Shown here: one piece after another, positions 11,943-23,480 of the stretch | How positions within the stretch are numbered: the first letter of the stretch is position 1 | How the letters are laid out: each line of letters begins with the position of its first letter | Assembly: GCA_963942565.1 (NCBI GenBank) | Contig: OZ012694.1 | Coordinates: 27,075,528 to 27,139,527, forward strand | Source: Maea johnstoni | Lineage: Eukaryota; Annelida; Polychaeta; Spionida; Magelonidae | Direction of reading: 5' to 3' | Length of the DNA stretch: 64,000 nt | The notes under the pieces: generated by a model | The model's database searches: none | Told to the model about the DNA's origin: nothing | Seen by the model: only the letters and a program-made list of their open reading frames with translations | Program-made: the position numbers and the translations under genes

Positions 11943-12362
11943 TATACTATTATCCATTCCCGTAGTACATTATGGTCATACATCCTACCTCGAATTTGAG
12001 TGGTTAGGTACTTTTACATGTAACAGCGCATCACTAACAAATGTATTCCTCTTTGCATCAGCTAAAGAGGTTACCGGTATGCATATTTTCAAAAATCTGT
12101 TCACAGAAAATTTAGAAAATCTAAATATCTACATGTACGTTATTCACTTTATGCATTTCCCTAATTTGCGGGTTTGATTAAAATGACATTAAACAATGAA
12201 CGACAATTTTCAAATATATCGTAATATCCAGGTCGAATTGAACATAAGTTCATAAAACTGCATCGGTTTGCATAACTAGGAAATCCCTTGTTTGATAAAG
12301 AATACTCCGTGACGACACCAAACATGGCTGTGATAAACATGTGACCATGTATTCAAGCTCAT
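11943..12362. other. Low-copy sequence, no gene seen
   Basis: AT-rich. A 96-codon frame (11887-12177) has no recognisable features. Confidence 0.4.
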
Positions 12363-12588
12363 TTAACCCTTCCAATGCTGAGGCTACTTTTGTTCAAACC
12401 ACAGTGACGAAAAAACTTTTGAAAACCATCTAAACTCAGGGTGAGTGTCATGCCGGTATTCATTTGATAGCTCCCACCGATTATCTCAGATGAGTACCCA
12501 TTTGCCAGGGTTTCAATCGTTTTTCAGGTCTAGATTTTGTGCATCAGTTTGTATTGGCCAAATTAGCCACCAGCAGCATAAGGGTTAA
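12363..12588 (+). mobile_element. piggyBac-like MITE-2 copy 1
   Basis: A 218-bp body lies between two TTAA tetranucleotides. The ends are inverted: CCCTTCCAATGCTGAGGC on the left and, reading inward on the reverse strand, CCCTTATGCTGCTGGTGGC. A TTAA target and CCC-start ends are the hallmark of the piggyBac superfamily. A second copy in reverse orientation lies at 43394-43597; both share GTACCCATTTGCC and TGTATTGGCCAAA or their complements. No coding capacity. Confidence 0.8.
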
Positions 12589-13715
12589 ACCAAGGACTGA
12601 ATTGACAATATAATAACGAATACCAGTCCCTTTTCACCAGTTTTACGTGTTCTTGAAGACTCTCAGTATATGTCACAGACAGAATTTACGTAAAAGCTGT
12701 TCCAAGTAGAAGCAGAATGAAAGAGGACCCAACATGACACATTACAGTATTATATACTTCCCTACAAACTTCTCTCCTCCACCCTGCCAGTTTATTTTGC
12801 TAAATAACACTTGACATGTTTGCGCCAATTGTTTCTTTATTTTGCGAGTTTGCTCGAGGTTCATGCCTAACGCATAGCGCCTCCTTAATATAGGCTTATA
12901 CTAATTTCTGTGGAGACAACGTGACCATTATCCTTTCAATCATTCTGTTTCACTCCCTAGCTTCTCTCCTAAGGGCATGATTCAGTAGTGACTGTCATAC
13001 TCGAGACCTGTTTTCATTACCGCATCTGTATGCTTTACTGCTACAGGTTCAATCAGACGCTTTTCCCCGCTAAGAGGTGATTGACACTAAATCCTCGTGA
13101 ACAACATGCACCTGGTCATTGTGACCAGTCTACCAATATTGGTAGAATATCTATGAATATACATATGGAATATATATTCCATGCCGGGCAACATGTATAG
13201 GTATAGATGAAGTCTGATAGATGTGTGTAGTGTCTCTTTGGTATTCCTCCCACGTTTGACTACTAATGAAAACGGAGGAGACTAAAAAGAGACTATCAAG
13301 GTTTAATCAATCACTACCATGTCAGATATTCCCTTTTTTGTCAGATTTCTAAAGTGAAAACGACTTCAAAGTCTGATATATGCGGTCGTTTTGTGCAAGG
13401 TAAAACAGACACGTATCAACAAATTCGCCTACTCCTTAGTAATAGTGTGGAAGATTTTTATGTTATTTTAATCAAACCTGCAAATCAGGCAAAGGCATAA
13501 AGTAGATGACTTAAACCTTCAGATTATATATATCATTTTTTTGTGTGTGCTGTTAGCAGTCACTCAACAATAATCATCAAGACATATTAGAACTATTCTT
13601 ATTATGCAAGATTCAATAACACTAATTTAGATTTGTCTGCGATGTCTGCGAATGTGTTTAACTAACTAGACAATGTTTTTGGTTGGACATTGTGATATAG
13701 TGGTGTAGAAGATGT
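12589..13715. other. Low-copy sequence with two short perfect palindromes
   Basis: No gene seen. CTACCAATATTGGTAG (about 13130) and ATGGAATATATATTCCAT (about 13164) are perfect palindromes less than 40 bp apart. The role is unknown. Confidence 0.5.
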
Positions 13716-16700
13716 TGACTGTTTGCTGTCACGCTTGGGCTGCCCTGTTTGATATGCTTGCTGCCTAGGGCCCAGTGCAATGCTGTCCAACTCAGCCACT
13801 GAGGCTGCCCCAAGTGACATGTTTGCTGCCTAGGTACCAGTGCTGTGCTGTCCCACTCAGCCACTGAGGCTGCCCTATGTGACATGCTTGCAGCCTAGGT
13901 ACCAGCGCTGTGCTGTCCCACTCAGCCATTGAGGCTGCCCCTAGTGACATGCTTGCTGCCTAGGTACCAGTGCTGTGCTGCCCCACTCAGCCACTGAGGC
14001 TGCCCCAAGTGACATGCTTGCTGCCTAGGGACCAGTGCTGTGCTGTCCCACTCAGCCATTGAGGCTGCCCCTAGTGACATGCTTGCTGCCTAGGTACCAG
14101 CGCTGTGCTGTCCCACTCAGCCACTGAGGCTGCCCCAAGTGACATGCTTGCTGCCTAGGTACCAGTGCTGTGCTGTCCCACTCAGCCACTGAGGCTGCCC
14201 TATGTGACATGCTTGCAGCCTAGGTACCAGCGCTGTGCTGTCCCACTCAGCCACTGAGGCTGCCCCAAGTGACACGCTTGCTGCCTAAATACCAGTGCTG
14301 TGCTGTCCCACTCAGCCACTGAGGCTGCCCCAAGTGACATGCTTGCTGACTAGGTACCAGTGCTGTGCTGTCCCACTCAGCCACTGAGGCTGCCCCAAGT
14401 GACATGCTTGCTGCCTAAATACCAGTGCTGTGCTGTCCCACTCAGCCACTGAGGCTGCCCTATGTGACATGCTTGCAGCCTAGGTACCAGCGCTGTGCTG
14501 TCCCACTCAGCCACTGAGGCTGCCCCAAGTGACACGCTTGCTGCCTAAATACCAGTGCTGTGCTGTCCCACTCAGCCACTGAGGCTGCCCCAAGTGACAT
14601 GCTTGCTGACTAGGTACCAGTGCTGTGCTGTCCCACTCAGCCACTGAGGCTGCCCAAAGTGACATGCTTGCTGCCTAAATACCAGTGCTGTGCTGTCCAA
14701 CTCAGCCACTGAGGCTGCCCTATGTGACATGCTTGCAGCCTAGGTACCAGCGCTGTGCTGTCCCACTCAGCCACTGAGGCTGCCCCAAGTGACACGCTTG
14801 CTGCCTAAATACCAGTGCTGTGCTGTCCCACTCAGCCACTGAGGCTGCCCCAAGTGACATGCTTGCTGACTAGGTACCAGTGCTGTGCTGTCCCACTCAG
14901 CCACTGAGGCTGCCCCAAGTGACATGCTTGCTGACTAGGTACCAGCGCTGTGCTGTCCCACTCAGCCACTGAGGCTGCCCCAAGTGACACGCTTGCTGCC
15001 TAAATACCAGTGCTGTGCTGTCCCACTCAGCCACTGAGGCTGCCCTATGTGACATGCTTGCAGCCTAGGTACCAGTGCTGTGCTGTCCCACTCAGCCACT
15101 GAGGCTGCCCCAAGTGACATGCTTGCTGACTAGGTACCAGTGCTGTGCTGTCCCACTCAGCCACTGAGGCTGCCCTATGTGACATGCTTGCTGCCTAGGT
15201 ACCAGTGCTGTGCTGTCCCACTCAGCCACTGAGGCTGCCCCAAGTGACATGCTTGCTGCCTAGGGACCAGTGGTGTGCTGTCCCACTCAGCCACTGAGGC
15301 TACCCCAAGTGACATGCTTGCTGCCTAGGGACCAGCGCTGTGCTGTCCCACTCAGCCACTGAGGCTGCCCCAAGTGACATGCTTGCTGACTAGGTACCAG
15401 TGCTGTGCTGTCCCACTCAGCCACTGAGGCTGCCCTATGTGACATGCTTGCAGCCTAGGTACCAGTGCTGTGCTGTCCCACTCAGCCACTGAGGCTGCCC
15501 CAAGTGACATGCTTGCTGCCTAGGTACCAGTGCTGTGCTGCCCCACTCAGCCACTGAGGCTGCCCTATGTGACATGCTTGCTGCCTAGGTACCAGTGCTG
15601 TGCTGTCCCACTCAGCCACTGAGGCTGCCCCAAGTGACATGCTTGCAGCCTAGGTACCAGTGCTGTGCTGTCCCACTCAGCCACTGAGGCTTCCCTATGT
15701 GACTTGCTTGCTGCCTAGGTACCAGTGCTGTGCTGTCCCACTCAGCCACTGAGGCTACCCCAAGTGACACGCTTGCTGCCTAGGTACCAGTGCTGTGCTG
15801 TCCCACTCAGCCACTGAGGCTGCCCCAAGTGACATGCTTGCTGCCTAGGTACCAGTGCTGTGCTGTCCCACTCAGCCACTGAGGCTGCCCCAAGAGACAT
15901 GCTTGCTGCCTAGGTACCAGTGCTGTGCTGTCCCACTCAGCCACTGAGGCTACCCCAAGTGACACGCTTGCTGCCTAGGTACCAGTGCTGTGCTGTCCCA
16001 CTCAGCCACTGAGGCTGCCCCTAGTGACATGCTTGCTGCCTAGGTACCAGCGCTGTGCTGTCCCACTCAGCCACTGAGGCTGCCCTATGTGACTTGCTTG
16101 CTGCCTAGGTACCAGTGCTGTGCTGTCCCACTCAGCCACTGAGGCTGCCCTATGTGACATGCTTGCAGCCTAGGTACCAATGCTGTGCTGTCCCACTCAG
16201 CCACTGAGGCTACCCCAAGTGACATGCTTGCTGCCTAGGTACCAGTGCTGTGCTGTCCCACTCAGCCACTGAGGCTGCCCCAAGTGACATGCTTGCTGCC
16301 TAGGTACCAGTGCTGTGCTGTCCCACTCAGCCACTGAGGCTACCCCAAGTGACACGCTTGCTGCCTAGGTACCAGTGCTGTGCTGTCCCACTCAGCCACT
16401 GAGGCTGCCCCAAGTGACATGCTTGCTGCCTAGGTACCAGTGCTGTGCTGTCCCACTCAGCCACTGAGGCTGCCCCAAGTGACACGCTTGCTGCCTAGGT
16501 ACCAGTGCTGTGCTGTCCCGCTCAGCCACTGAGGCTGCCCAAAGTGACACGTGTGCTGCCTAGGTATCAGTGCTGTGCTGTCCCACTCAGCCACTGCGGC
16601 TGCCCTACGTGACACGCTTGCTGCCTAGGTACCAGTGCAGTGCTGTCCCACTCAGCCACTGAGGCTGGCCCAAGTGACATGCTTGCTGCCTAGGTACCAG

Positions 16701-19700
16701 TGCAGTGCTGTCTCACTCAGCCACTGAGGCTGCCCAAAGGGACATGCTTGCTGCCTAGGTACCAGTGCAGTGCTGTCCCACTCAGCCACTGCGGCTGCCC
16801 TACGTGACACGCTTGCTGCCTAGGTACCAGTGCAGTGCTGTCCCACTCAGCCACTGAGGCTGGCCCAAGTGACATGCTTGCTGCCTAGGTACCAGTGCTG
16901 TGCTGTCCCACTCAGCCACTGAGGCTGCCCTATGTGACATGCTTGCTGCCTAGGTACCAGTGCTGTGCTGTCCCACTCAGCCACTGAGCCTGCCCTATGT
17001 GACATGCTTGCTGCCTTGGTACCAGTGCTGTGCTGTCTCACTCAGCCACTGAGGCTGCCCCAAGTGACATGCTTGCTGCCTAGGTACCAGTGCAGTGCTG
17101 TCCCACTCAGCCACTGGGGCTGCCCTGTTTGATATGCTTGCTGCCTAGAAACCAGTACAATGCTGTCAAACTCAGCCACTGAGGCTGCCCCAAGTGACAT
17201 GCTTGCTGCCTAGGTACAAGTGCTGTGCTGTCCCACTCAGCCACTGAGGCTGCCCTATGTGACATGCTTGCTGCCTAGGTACAAGTGCTGTGCTGTCCCA
17301 CTCAGCCACTGAGGCTGCCCCAAGTGACATGCTTGCTGCCTAGGTACCAGTGCAGTGCTGTCCCACTCAGCCACTGAGGCTGCCCTAAGTGACATGCTTG
17401 CTGCCTAGGTACCAGTGCAGTGCTGTCTCACTCAGCCACTGAGGCTGCCCTTTGTGACATGCTTGCTGCCTTGGTACCAGTGCTGTGCTGTCTCACTCAG
17501 CCACTGAGGCTGCCCCAAGTGACATGCTTGCTGCCTAGGTACATTTTGTACCAGTGCTGTGCTGTCTCACTCAGCCACTGAGGCTGCCCCAAGTGACATG
17601 CTTGCTGCCTAGGTACCAGTGCTGTGCTGTCTCACTCAGCCACTGAGGCTGCCCCAAGTGACATGCTTGCTGCCTAGGTACCATCGCTGTGCCGTCGCAC
17701 TCAGCCACTGAGGCTGCCCTATGTGACATGCTTGCTGCCTAGGTACCAGCGCTGTGCCGTCGCACTCAGCCACTGAGGCTGCCCCAAGTGACATGCTTGC
17801 TGCCTAGGTACCAGTGCTGTGCTGTCCCACTCAGCCACTGAGGCTGCCCTATGTGACATGCTTGCTGCCTAGGTACCAGTGCTGTGCTGTCCCACTCAGC
17901 CACTGCGGCTGCCCTACGTGACACGCTTGCTGCCTAGGTACCAGTGCAGTGCTGTCCCACTCAGCCACTGAGGCTGCCCCAAGTGACATGCTTGCTGCCT
18001 AGGTACCAGTGCTGTGCTGTCTCACTCAGCCACTGAGGCTGCCCCAAGTGACATGCTTGCTGCCTAGGTACCATCGCTGTGCCGTCGCACTCAGCCACTG
18101 AGGCTGCCCTATGTGACATGCTTGCTGCCTAGGTACCAGCGCTGTGCCGTCGCACTCAGCCACTGAGGCTGCCCCAAGTGACATGCTTGCTGCCTAGGTA
18201 CCAGTGCTGTGCTGTCCCACTCAGCCACTGAGAATGCCCTACGTGACACGCTTGCTGCCTAGGTACCAGTGCAGTGCTGTCCCACGCAGCCACTGAGGCT
18301 GGCCCAAGTGACACGCCTGCTGCCTAGGTACCAGTGCAGTGCTGTCCCACTCAGCCACTGAGCCTGCCCTATGTGACATGCTTGCTGCCTAGGTACCAGC
18401 GCTGTGCTGTCCCACTCAGCCACTGAGCCTGCCCTATGTGACATGCTTGCTGCCTAGGTACCAGTGCTGTGCTGTCCCACTCAGCCACTGAGGCTGCCCA
18501 AAGGGACATGCTTGCTGCCTAGGTACCAGTGCAATGCTGTCCCACTCAGCCACTGAGGCTGGCCCAAGTGACATGCTTGCTGCCTAGGTACCAGTGCTGT
18601 GCTGTCTCACTCAGCCACTGAGGCTGCCCTATGTGACATGCTTGCTGCCTAGGTACCAGCGCTGTGCTGTCCCACTCAGCCACTGAGCCTGCCCTATGTG
18701 ACATGCTTGCTGCCTAGGTACCAGTGCTGTGCTGTCCCACTCAGCCACTGAGGCTGCCCAAAGGGACATGCTTGCTGCCTAGGTACCAGTGCAGTGCTGT
18801 CCCACTCAGCCACTGAGGCTGGCCCAAGTGACATGCTTGCTGCCTAGGTACCAGTGCTGTGCTGTCCCACTCAGCCACTGAGGCTGCCCTATGTGACATG
18901 CTTGCTGCCTAGGTACCAGTGCTGTGCTGTCCCACTCAGCCACTGAGCCTGCCCTATGTGACATGCTTGCTGCCTTGGTACCAGTGCTGTGTTGTCTCAC
19001 TCAGCCACTGAGGCTGCCCCAAGTGACATGCTTGCTGCCTAGGTACCAGTGCAGTGCTGTCCCACTCAGCCACTGAGGCTGCCCTTTGTGACATGCTTGC
19101 TGCCTAGGTACAAGTGCTGTGCTGTCCCACTCAGCCACTGGGGCTGCCCTGTTTGATATGCTTGCTGCCTAGAAACCAGTACAATGCTGTCAAACTCAGC
19201 CACTGAGGCTGCCCCAAGTGACATGCTTGCTGCCTAGGTACCAGCGCTGTGCCGTCGCACTCAGCCACTGAGGCTGCCCCAAGTGACATGCTTGCTGCCA
19301 AAGTACCAGTGCAGTGCTGTCCCACTCAGCCACTGAGGCTGCCCCAAGTGACATGCTTGCTGCCTAGGTACAAGTGCTGTGCTGTCCCACTCAGCCACTG
19401 AGGCTGCCCCAAGTGACATGCTTGCTGCCTAGGTACCAGTGCAGTGCTGTCTCACTCAGCCACTGAGGCTGCCCCAAGTGACATGTTTGCTGCCTAGGTA
19501 CCAGTGCTGTGCTGTCCCACTCAGCCACTGAGGCTGCCCTATGTGACATGCTTGCTGCCTAGGTACCAGTGCAGTGCTGTCCCACTCAGCCACTGAGGCT
19601 GCCCCAAGTGACATGCTTGCTGCCTAGGTACAAGTGCTGTGCTGTCCCACTCAGCCACTGAGGCTGCCCCAAGTGACATGCTTGCTGCCTAGGTACCAGT

Positions 19701-21390
19701 GCAGTGCTGTCTCACTCAGCCACTGAGGCTGCCCCAAGTGACATGTTTGCTGCCTAGGTACCAGTGCTGTGCTGTCCCACTCAGCCACTGAGGCTGCCCT
19801 ATGTGACATGCTTGCTGCCTAGGTACCAGTGCAGTGCTGTCTCACTCAGCCACTGAGGCTGCCCAAAGGGACATGCTTGCTGCCTAGGTACCAGTGCAGT
19901 GCTGTCCCACTCAGCCACTGAGGCTGCCCCAAGTGACATGCTTGCTGCCTAGGTACCAGTGCAGTGCTGTCTCACTCAGCCACTGAGGCTGCCCCAAGTG
20001 ACATGCTTGCTGCCTAGGTACCAGTGCTGTGCTGTCCCACTCAGCCACTGAGGCTGCCCCAAGTGACACGCTTGCTGCCTAGGTACCAGTGCTGTGCTGT
20101 CCCACTCAGCCACTGAGGCTGCCCCAAGTGACATGCTTGCTGCCTAGGTACCAGTGCTGTGCTGTCCCACTCAGCCACTGAGGCTGCCCCAAGTGACATG
20201 CTTGCTGCCTAGGTACCAGTGCTGTGCTGTCTCACTCAGCCACTGAGGCTGCCCCAAGTGACATGCTTGCTGCCTAGGTACCAGTGCAGTGCTGTCCCAC
20301 TCAGCCACTGAGGCTGCCCCAAGTGACATGCTTGCTGCCTAGGTACCAGTGCTGTGCTGTCCCACTCAGCCACTGAGGCTGCCCCAAGTGACATGCTTGC
20401 TGCCTAGGTACCAGTGCTGTGCTGTCTCACTCAGCCACTGAGGCTGCCCCAAGTGACATGCTTGCTGCCTAGGTACCAGTGCAGTGCTGTCTCACTCAGC
20501 CACTGAGGCTGCCCCAAGTGACACGCTTGCTGCCTAGGTACCAGTGCAGTGCTGTCTCACTCAGCCACTGAGGCTGCCCCAAGTGACATGCTTGCTGCCT
20601 AGGTACCAGTGCTGTGCTGTCCCACTCAGCCACTGAGGCTGCCCTATGTGACATGCTTGCTGCCTAGGTACCAGTGCTGTGCTGTCCCACTCAGCCACTG
20701 AGCCTGCCCTATGTGACATGCTTGCTGCCTAGGTACCAGTGCTGTGCTGTCCCACTCAGCCACTGAGGCTGCCCCAAGTGACATGCTTGCTGCCTAGGTA
20801 CCAGTGCTGTGCTGTCCCACTCAGCCACTGAGGCTGCCCCAAGTGACATGCTTGCTGCCTAGGTACCAGTGCTGTGCTGTCCCACTCAGCCACTGAGGCT
20901 GCCCCAAGTGACATGTTTGCTGCCAAAGTACCAGTGCAGTGCTGTCCCACTCAGCCACTGAGGCTGCCCTTTGTGACATGCTTGCTGCCTTGGTACCAGT
21001 GCTGTGCTGTCCCACTCAGCCACTGAGGCTGCCCCAAGTGACATGCTTGCTGCCTAGGTACCAATGCTTTGCTGTCCCACTCAGCCACTGAGGCTGCCCC
21101 AAGTGACATGCTTGCTGCCTAGGTACCATCGCTGTGCCGTCGCACTCAGCCACTGAGGCTGCCCCAAGTGACATGCTTGCTGCCTAGGTACCATCGCTGT
21201 GCCGTCGCACTCAGCCACTGAGGCTGCCCCAAGTGACATGCTTGCTGCCTAGGTACCATCGCTGTGCCGTCGCACTCAGCCACTGAGGCTGCCCCAAGTG
21301 ACATGCTTGCTGCCTAGGTACCAGTGCAATGCTATCACGGCCAGCCCCAAGTGATGCGTGTGATGCCTAGGTACATGTACCAGTGCTGTG
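13716..21390 (+). repeat. 65-bp satellite array, about 118 monomers
   Basis: The monomer reads in order GTGACATGCTTGCTGCCTAG, GTACCAGTGCTGTGCTGTCC, CACTCAGCCACTGAGGCTG, CCCCAA. The array is head to tail throughout. Left-half variants (GCAGCC, CTGACTAGG, CTGCCTAAAT) recur in fixed order every 260 bp (14216, 14476, 14736), a four-monomer higher-order repeat. Further right, CATCGCTGTGCCGTCGC monomers recur 390 bp apart (17681, 18071), a six-monomer order. A diverged monomer with TGTTTGATATGC appears at about 13747, 17127 and 19151. Edge monomers are more diverged. Since 65 is not a multiple of 3, each reverse frame hits a stop about every 195 bp, so the 61-75 codon frames here are artefacts. Whether it is centromeric or heterochromatic cannot be told from this. 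Confidence 0.97.
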
Positions 21391-21751
21391 GCGTCTCTTG
21401 ATGGATCACTAGGGATAAAAAGTGAGTTAACTGGCCTCTGTGCCTAGACAGATTGCAATCCTTCAGCATGCAATAATTGATTTGGAATATTCTGTATCTG
21501 TTTCGGCATCATGATTATAGGGTACGTCATTGCATAAGATGCGATCGAACACTAATGGATTTTTTTCTACTTGCTAAATCTACTGTCTAATTGCAATCTC
21601 TTTATGCCTGCCACGCAGTCTCTCACTGCTTGACTGCTTTCCTGTCAGTGCTTGTGCAGGCAGTTTATCTGGCACGCTCGTCGAGAGCTGACCAGTTACG
21701 TGATAGCAGTACCGAGACGAGTCTTACCCATTATGGATCAGATTCCCCCGG
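21391..21751. other. Low-copy sequence, no gene seen
   Basis: Transition between the satellite and the poly-C repeat. A 63-codon frame (21591-21782) has no recognisable domain. Confidence 0.45.
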
Positions 21752-22560
21752 GGGCATGAGTCGGTCTCTTAACCCATTATAAGCCAAAGCCGGCTCTAAG
21801 TGTTCAATGGCCCACTTTTTGGTAGCCTAGGGTCACTGGCAGCAAAAGGCGAGATAGATTTATAACTACATGCTTGGAACATATCTCTCGCCCCTCCCCC
21901 CCCCCCCCATTAACCCATTATAAACCAGTGCGGTTGTAAGTGTTCAATGGCCCACTTTTGGTAGCCTAGGGTCACTGGTAGAAAGAGAAGAGATAGATTT
22001 CTAACTCCATTCTTGGAACAGGTCCCCCCCCCCATTAACCCATTATAAACCAGTGCCGGTTGTAAGATGTCAATGGTCTACTTTTGGTGGTAGCCTTGGG
22101 TTACTGGTACATGTAGCAAGAAAAGATGCGGATTTCTAACCCCATTCTTGGAACAGATCCACCCCCCCCCCCCCCCCCTCCGTGGACATGAGTCGGCCTC
22201 TTAACCCATTATAAACCAAACCCGTTTGGAAGTGTTCAATGGTCCACTTTTTGGTAGCCTAGGGTCATTGGCAGCAAGATGCTGGATGGATTTCTAACAT
22301 CCATTCTTAGAACAGATTCCCCCCACCCCCCCCCCCCCCCCCCCCCCCCCCCGTGGACATGCGTTGGTCTCTTAACCCATTGTAAACCAGAGCCGGTTGT
22401 AAGTGTTCAATGGTCCACTTTTTGGTAGCCTACGGTCATTGGCAGCAAGATGATGGCTGGATTTCTAACATCCATTCTTAAAACAAATCCCCCCCACCCC
22501 CGTGCACATGAGTCGGTCTCTTAACCCATTCACACCCAAAGCCGGTTGTAAGTATCCAAT
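21752..22560 (+). repeat. Tandem repeat of about 125-170 bp with poly-C tracts
   Basis: TTAACCCATTATAAACCA-type starts recur near 21770, 21910, 22036, 22202, 22371 and 22520. Each unit continues with GTAAGTGTTCAATGG, CACTTTTTGGTAGCC, GGGTCACTGGCAGCAAG and GATTTCTAAC..CATTCTTGG, then a run of 9-30 C. Unit length varies mostly through the C tract and an optional GTGGACATGAGTCGGTCTC. Confidence 0.9.
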
Positions 22561-23240
22561 GATACACCTTCTTTGGTAACTCTGGGTCACTGACAGCAAG
22601 AGGCGAGTGACCCGTGGTCTTTAGCCACCAGCTGTCAAAGCTAGTGTATGCTGACCCCCTGGACACCGACACCTCATTACCAGAGCCTCCTGTTGGAAGA
22701 TGGACTGTAAAGGATATATACTATATACCTAATAAGGAATAATCCTATTTCATAACACTCTTTAATTAACGGAAACCACGAGGGGCACTGACAACTAAGA
22801 AGGACACCTACAACTAATACTCAGTTACCTGAGGTCACTGACGCCTCACTGGTCACTGAGCTTTCTTGGACAGTGCACTCTGTTAAGCAGGTTTAATACT
22901 GGTCATAGGTAAAGTCCTACATGCAAGGCAATAATAAACAGACATAAAAAGAAATGTTTTACTTAAATTGGAATTATATTTGGAATTACCATATCCTTCT
23001 GTCATATTTCGTTTTTATCATGACTAGCCAGATCTGTGGTGGCTAGAAACACTGTCAGAATTTGCATTAGTTAGTTATATGCATCAAAGTTGCTTTAAAA
23101 ATACGACGGATTGGTCAACGAAGAAGATGAGCTAAATTCACAGTAGGATTTATCGCATTCTTTTCCCTCAAAACAGATATTTTTGACAGAATTTTACAAG
23201 TTGTTATTCTAATTCCATATAATGTGGTCCGAGGGAGCCC
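22561..23240. other. Low-copy sequence, no gene seen
   Basis: No coding region or repeat partner recognised. Confidence 0.45.
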
Positions 23241-23480
23241 TGGATTTAGATAAGTAACATATAGGCGAGGGGTGATGATTTTCAAAAAAGGGTCAAATAG
23301 TTTGTATTCAAATATTTCTGAAACATGATCACCGATGAATGTACATAGGTGTGCGTGACGTGGCTTTAGATAAGTAGAATCTATCCGAAGGGTGATGATT
23401 TAAAAAAAAGGGTTGAATAGTTTGTATTTAAATATTTCTGAAAAATAATCACCGATTCATGTACACAAATGTGCAAGATC
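23241..23480 (+). repeat. 120-bp tandem duplication
   Basis: TTTAGATAAGTA occurs at 23245 and 23365, with GGGTGATGATTT, TAGTTTGTATT.AAATATTTC and ATCACCGAT.CATGTACA following in both. The two copies differ at roughly one site in eight, so this is not very recent. Confidence 0.9.

Noticed and set aside
13658-21015. Family of 61-75 codon reverse frames with MSHRAGSVAEWDSTALVPRQ-type starts
   Set aside because: The 65-bp satellite unit is not divisible by three, so each frame is open for exactly three monomers; the similarity of the proteins is the similarity of the satellite.
13716-21390. CRISPR-like regular repeat
   Set aside because: The repeats are head to tail with no unique spacers, in animal-type DNA.
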